This document shows, piece by piece, positions 6,415 to 6,744 of a stretch of DNA of 6,744 bases. The DNA comes from Acidovorax sp. (lineage in GTDB: Bacteria; Pseudomonadota; Gammaproteobacteria; Burkholderiales; Burkholderiaceae_C), in NCBI GenBank assembly GCA_030150585.1, contig JASLFM010000113.1, forward strand, positions 1 through 6,744, read 5' to 3'. Under the pieces are notes generated by a model. That model worked only from the letters and a program-made list of their open reading frames with translations, was not told where the DNA came from and searched no databases. Position 1 is the stretch's first letter. Every line of letters starts with the position of its first letter. A program made the translations under genes and the position numbers.

Positions 6415-6744
6415 CTAGCCTGCAATGCCCGTGCGTTCCAGAATGTCCCCCACCAGTTCCAGCCGCACGAGCGGATTCTCCAGTTCCATCAGTTGCTGCT
6501 TAAGTACCAGCGGCACGGGCAGCAGTTCGCACCAGCGGTTGGCAACCCAGCCGCAGTCATTGGCCTGCTCGGGGCTGGGGGCTATGGGCAGTGCGGAGTC
6601 CGGATGGCGGTCTCGCAGCGTGTGCAGGACCTGGCTCAACGCCTGCGCCACCTTGCGCAGGTCCTCAGGCACTGGTACCGCGGCATCTTCCATGATCTGC
6701 TCCACGTCCGCCACCCACAACCCATGTGGCAAGTGGCTGCGGTG
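6415..6744 (-). CDS. LON peptidase substrate-binding domain protein (C-terminal 109 codons, cut by window edge)
   Basis: This is the C-terminal part of a protein whose frame stays open to the right edge, so the true start lies outside. It resembles stand-alone LON N-terminal domain proteins, which have the Lon substrate-binding region without the ATPase or protease. Visible landmarks are DVEQIMEDAA in the first 20 visible residues, then a helical stretch EDLRKVAQALSQVLHTL. Near the end come NRWCELLPVPLVLKQQLMEL and NPLVRLELVGDILERTGIAG. The WxNRWCELLPxPxxxKQxLMELxxPLxRLELVxDIL pattern fits this family as I remember it in Burkholderiales, where the precise role is unknown. The start of the family domain, usually PLFPLxxVLFPGG, would be upstream and cannot be checked. 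It has no apparent link to glycan synthesis and probably marks the other border of the cluster. Confidence 0.7.
   Translation of the reverse strand, partial: HRSHLPHGLWVADVEQIMEDAAVPVPEDLRKVAQALSQVLHTLRDRHPDSALPIAPSPEQANDCGWVANRWCELLPVPLVLKQQLMELENPLVRLELVGDILERTGIAG

Noticed and set aside
5183..6418. Long plus-strand open frame of 411 codons opposite the glycosyltransferase at 5303-6400
   Set aside because: It mirrors a well-supported gene in GC-rich DNA where stops are rare. Its translation is rich in Gln, Gly, Arg and His without recognisable domains.
1..6744. CRISPR arrays, insertion sequences, tRNA genes or attachment sites
   Set aside because: No regularly spaced repeats, transposase motifs, terminal inverted repeats or tRNA-like folds were seen on either strand. 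Nearly the whole window is filled by the eight genes.

Overview
This GC-rich window looks like a chromosomal segment of a betaproteobacterium, probably Burkholderiales and perhaps Comamonadaceae. That placement is inferred from base composition, the style of the lysyl-tRNA synthetase N-terminus, and the LON-domain neighbour. It holds a compact surface-glycan gene cluster between two genes of other function. No mobile element, tRNA/rRNA or CRISPR array is visible, and no stretch over about 50 bases lacks a gene.

Layout from right to left, the direction in which most genes are read: (1) the 3' end of a LON substrate-binding-domain protein (6415-6744, minus); (2) a GT4-type glycosyltransferase (5303-6400, minus); (3) a polyprenyl-phosphate sugar-1-phosphate transferase (3993-5306, minus), joined to gene 2 by an ATGA overlap; (4) a class I SAM methyltransferase on the plus strand (3277-3981), converging on gene 3 with 11 bases between the stops; (5) a second GT4-type glycosyltransferase (2224-3231, minus), divergent from gene 4 across 45 bases; (6) a short third GT-B glycosyltransferase (1358-2230, minus), overlapping gene 5; (7) a Wzx-like flippase (210-1361, minus), overlapping gene 6 by GTGA; (8) the 5' end of lysS (1-174, minus), 35 bases downstream of the flippase.

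Together the genes fit one pathway for a lipid-linked glycan. The phosphotransferase puts the first sugar phosphate on undecaprenyl phosphate at the inner face of the membrane. Up to three glycosyltransferases extend it, the methyltransferase may decorate or cap it, and the flippase turns it to the periplasm. No Wzy polymerase, Wzz, WaaL-type ligase, oligosaccharyltransferase or export machinery lies in the window, although both edges have reached genes of unrelated function. The product may therefore be a short oligosaccharide, or the later steps may be encoded elsewhere. The families are known; the notable points are the minimal gene set, the degenerate SAM motif of the methyltransferase, its possible leaderless promoter, and the unusual active-site motif of the short glycosyltransferase.
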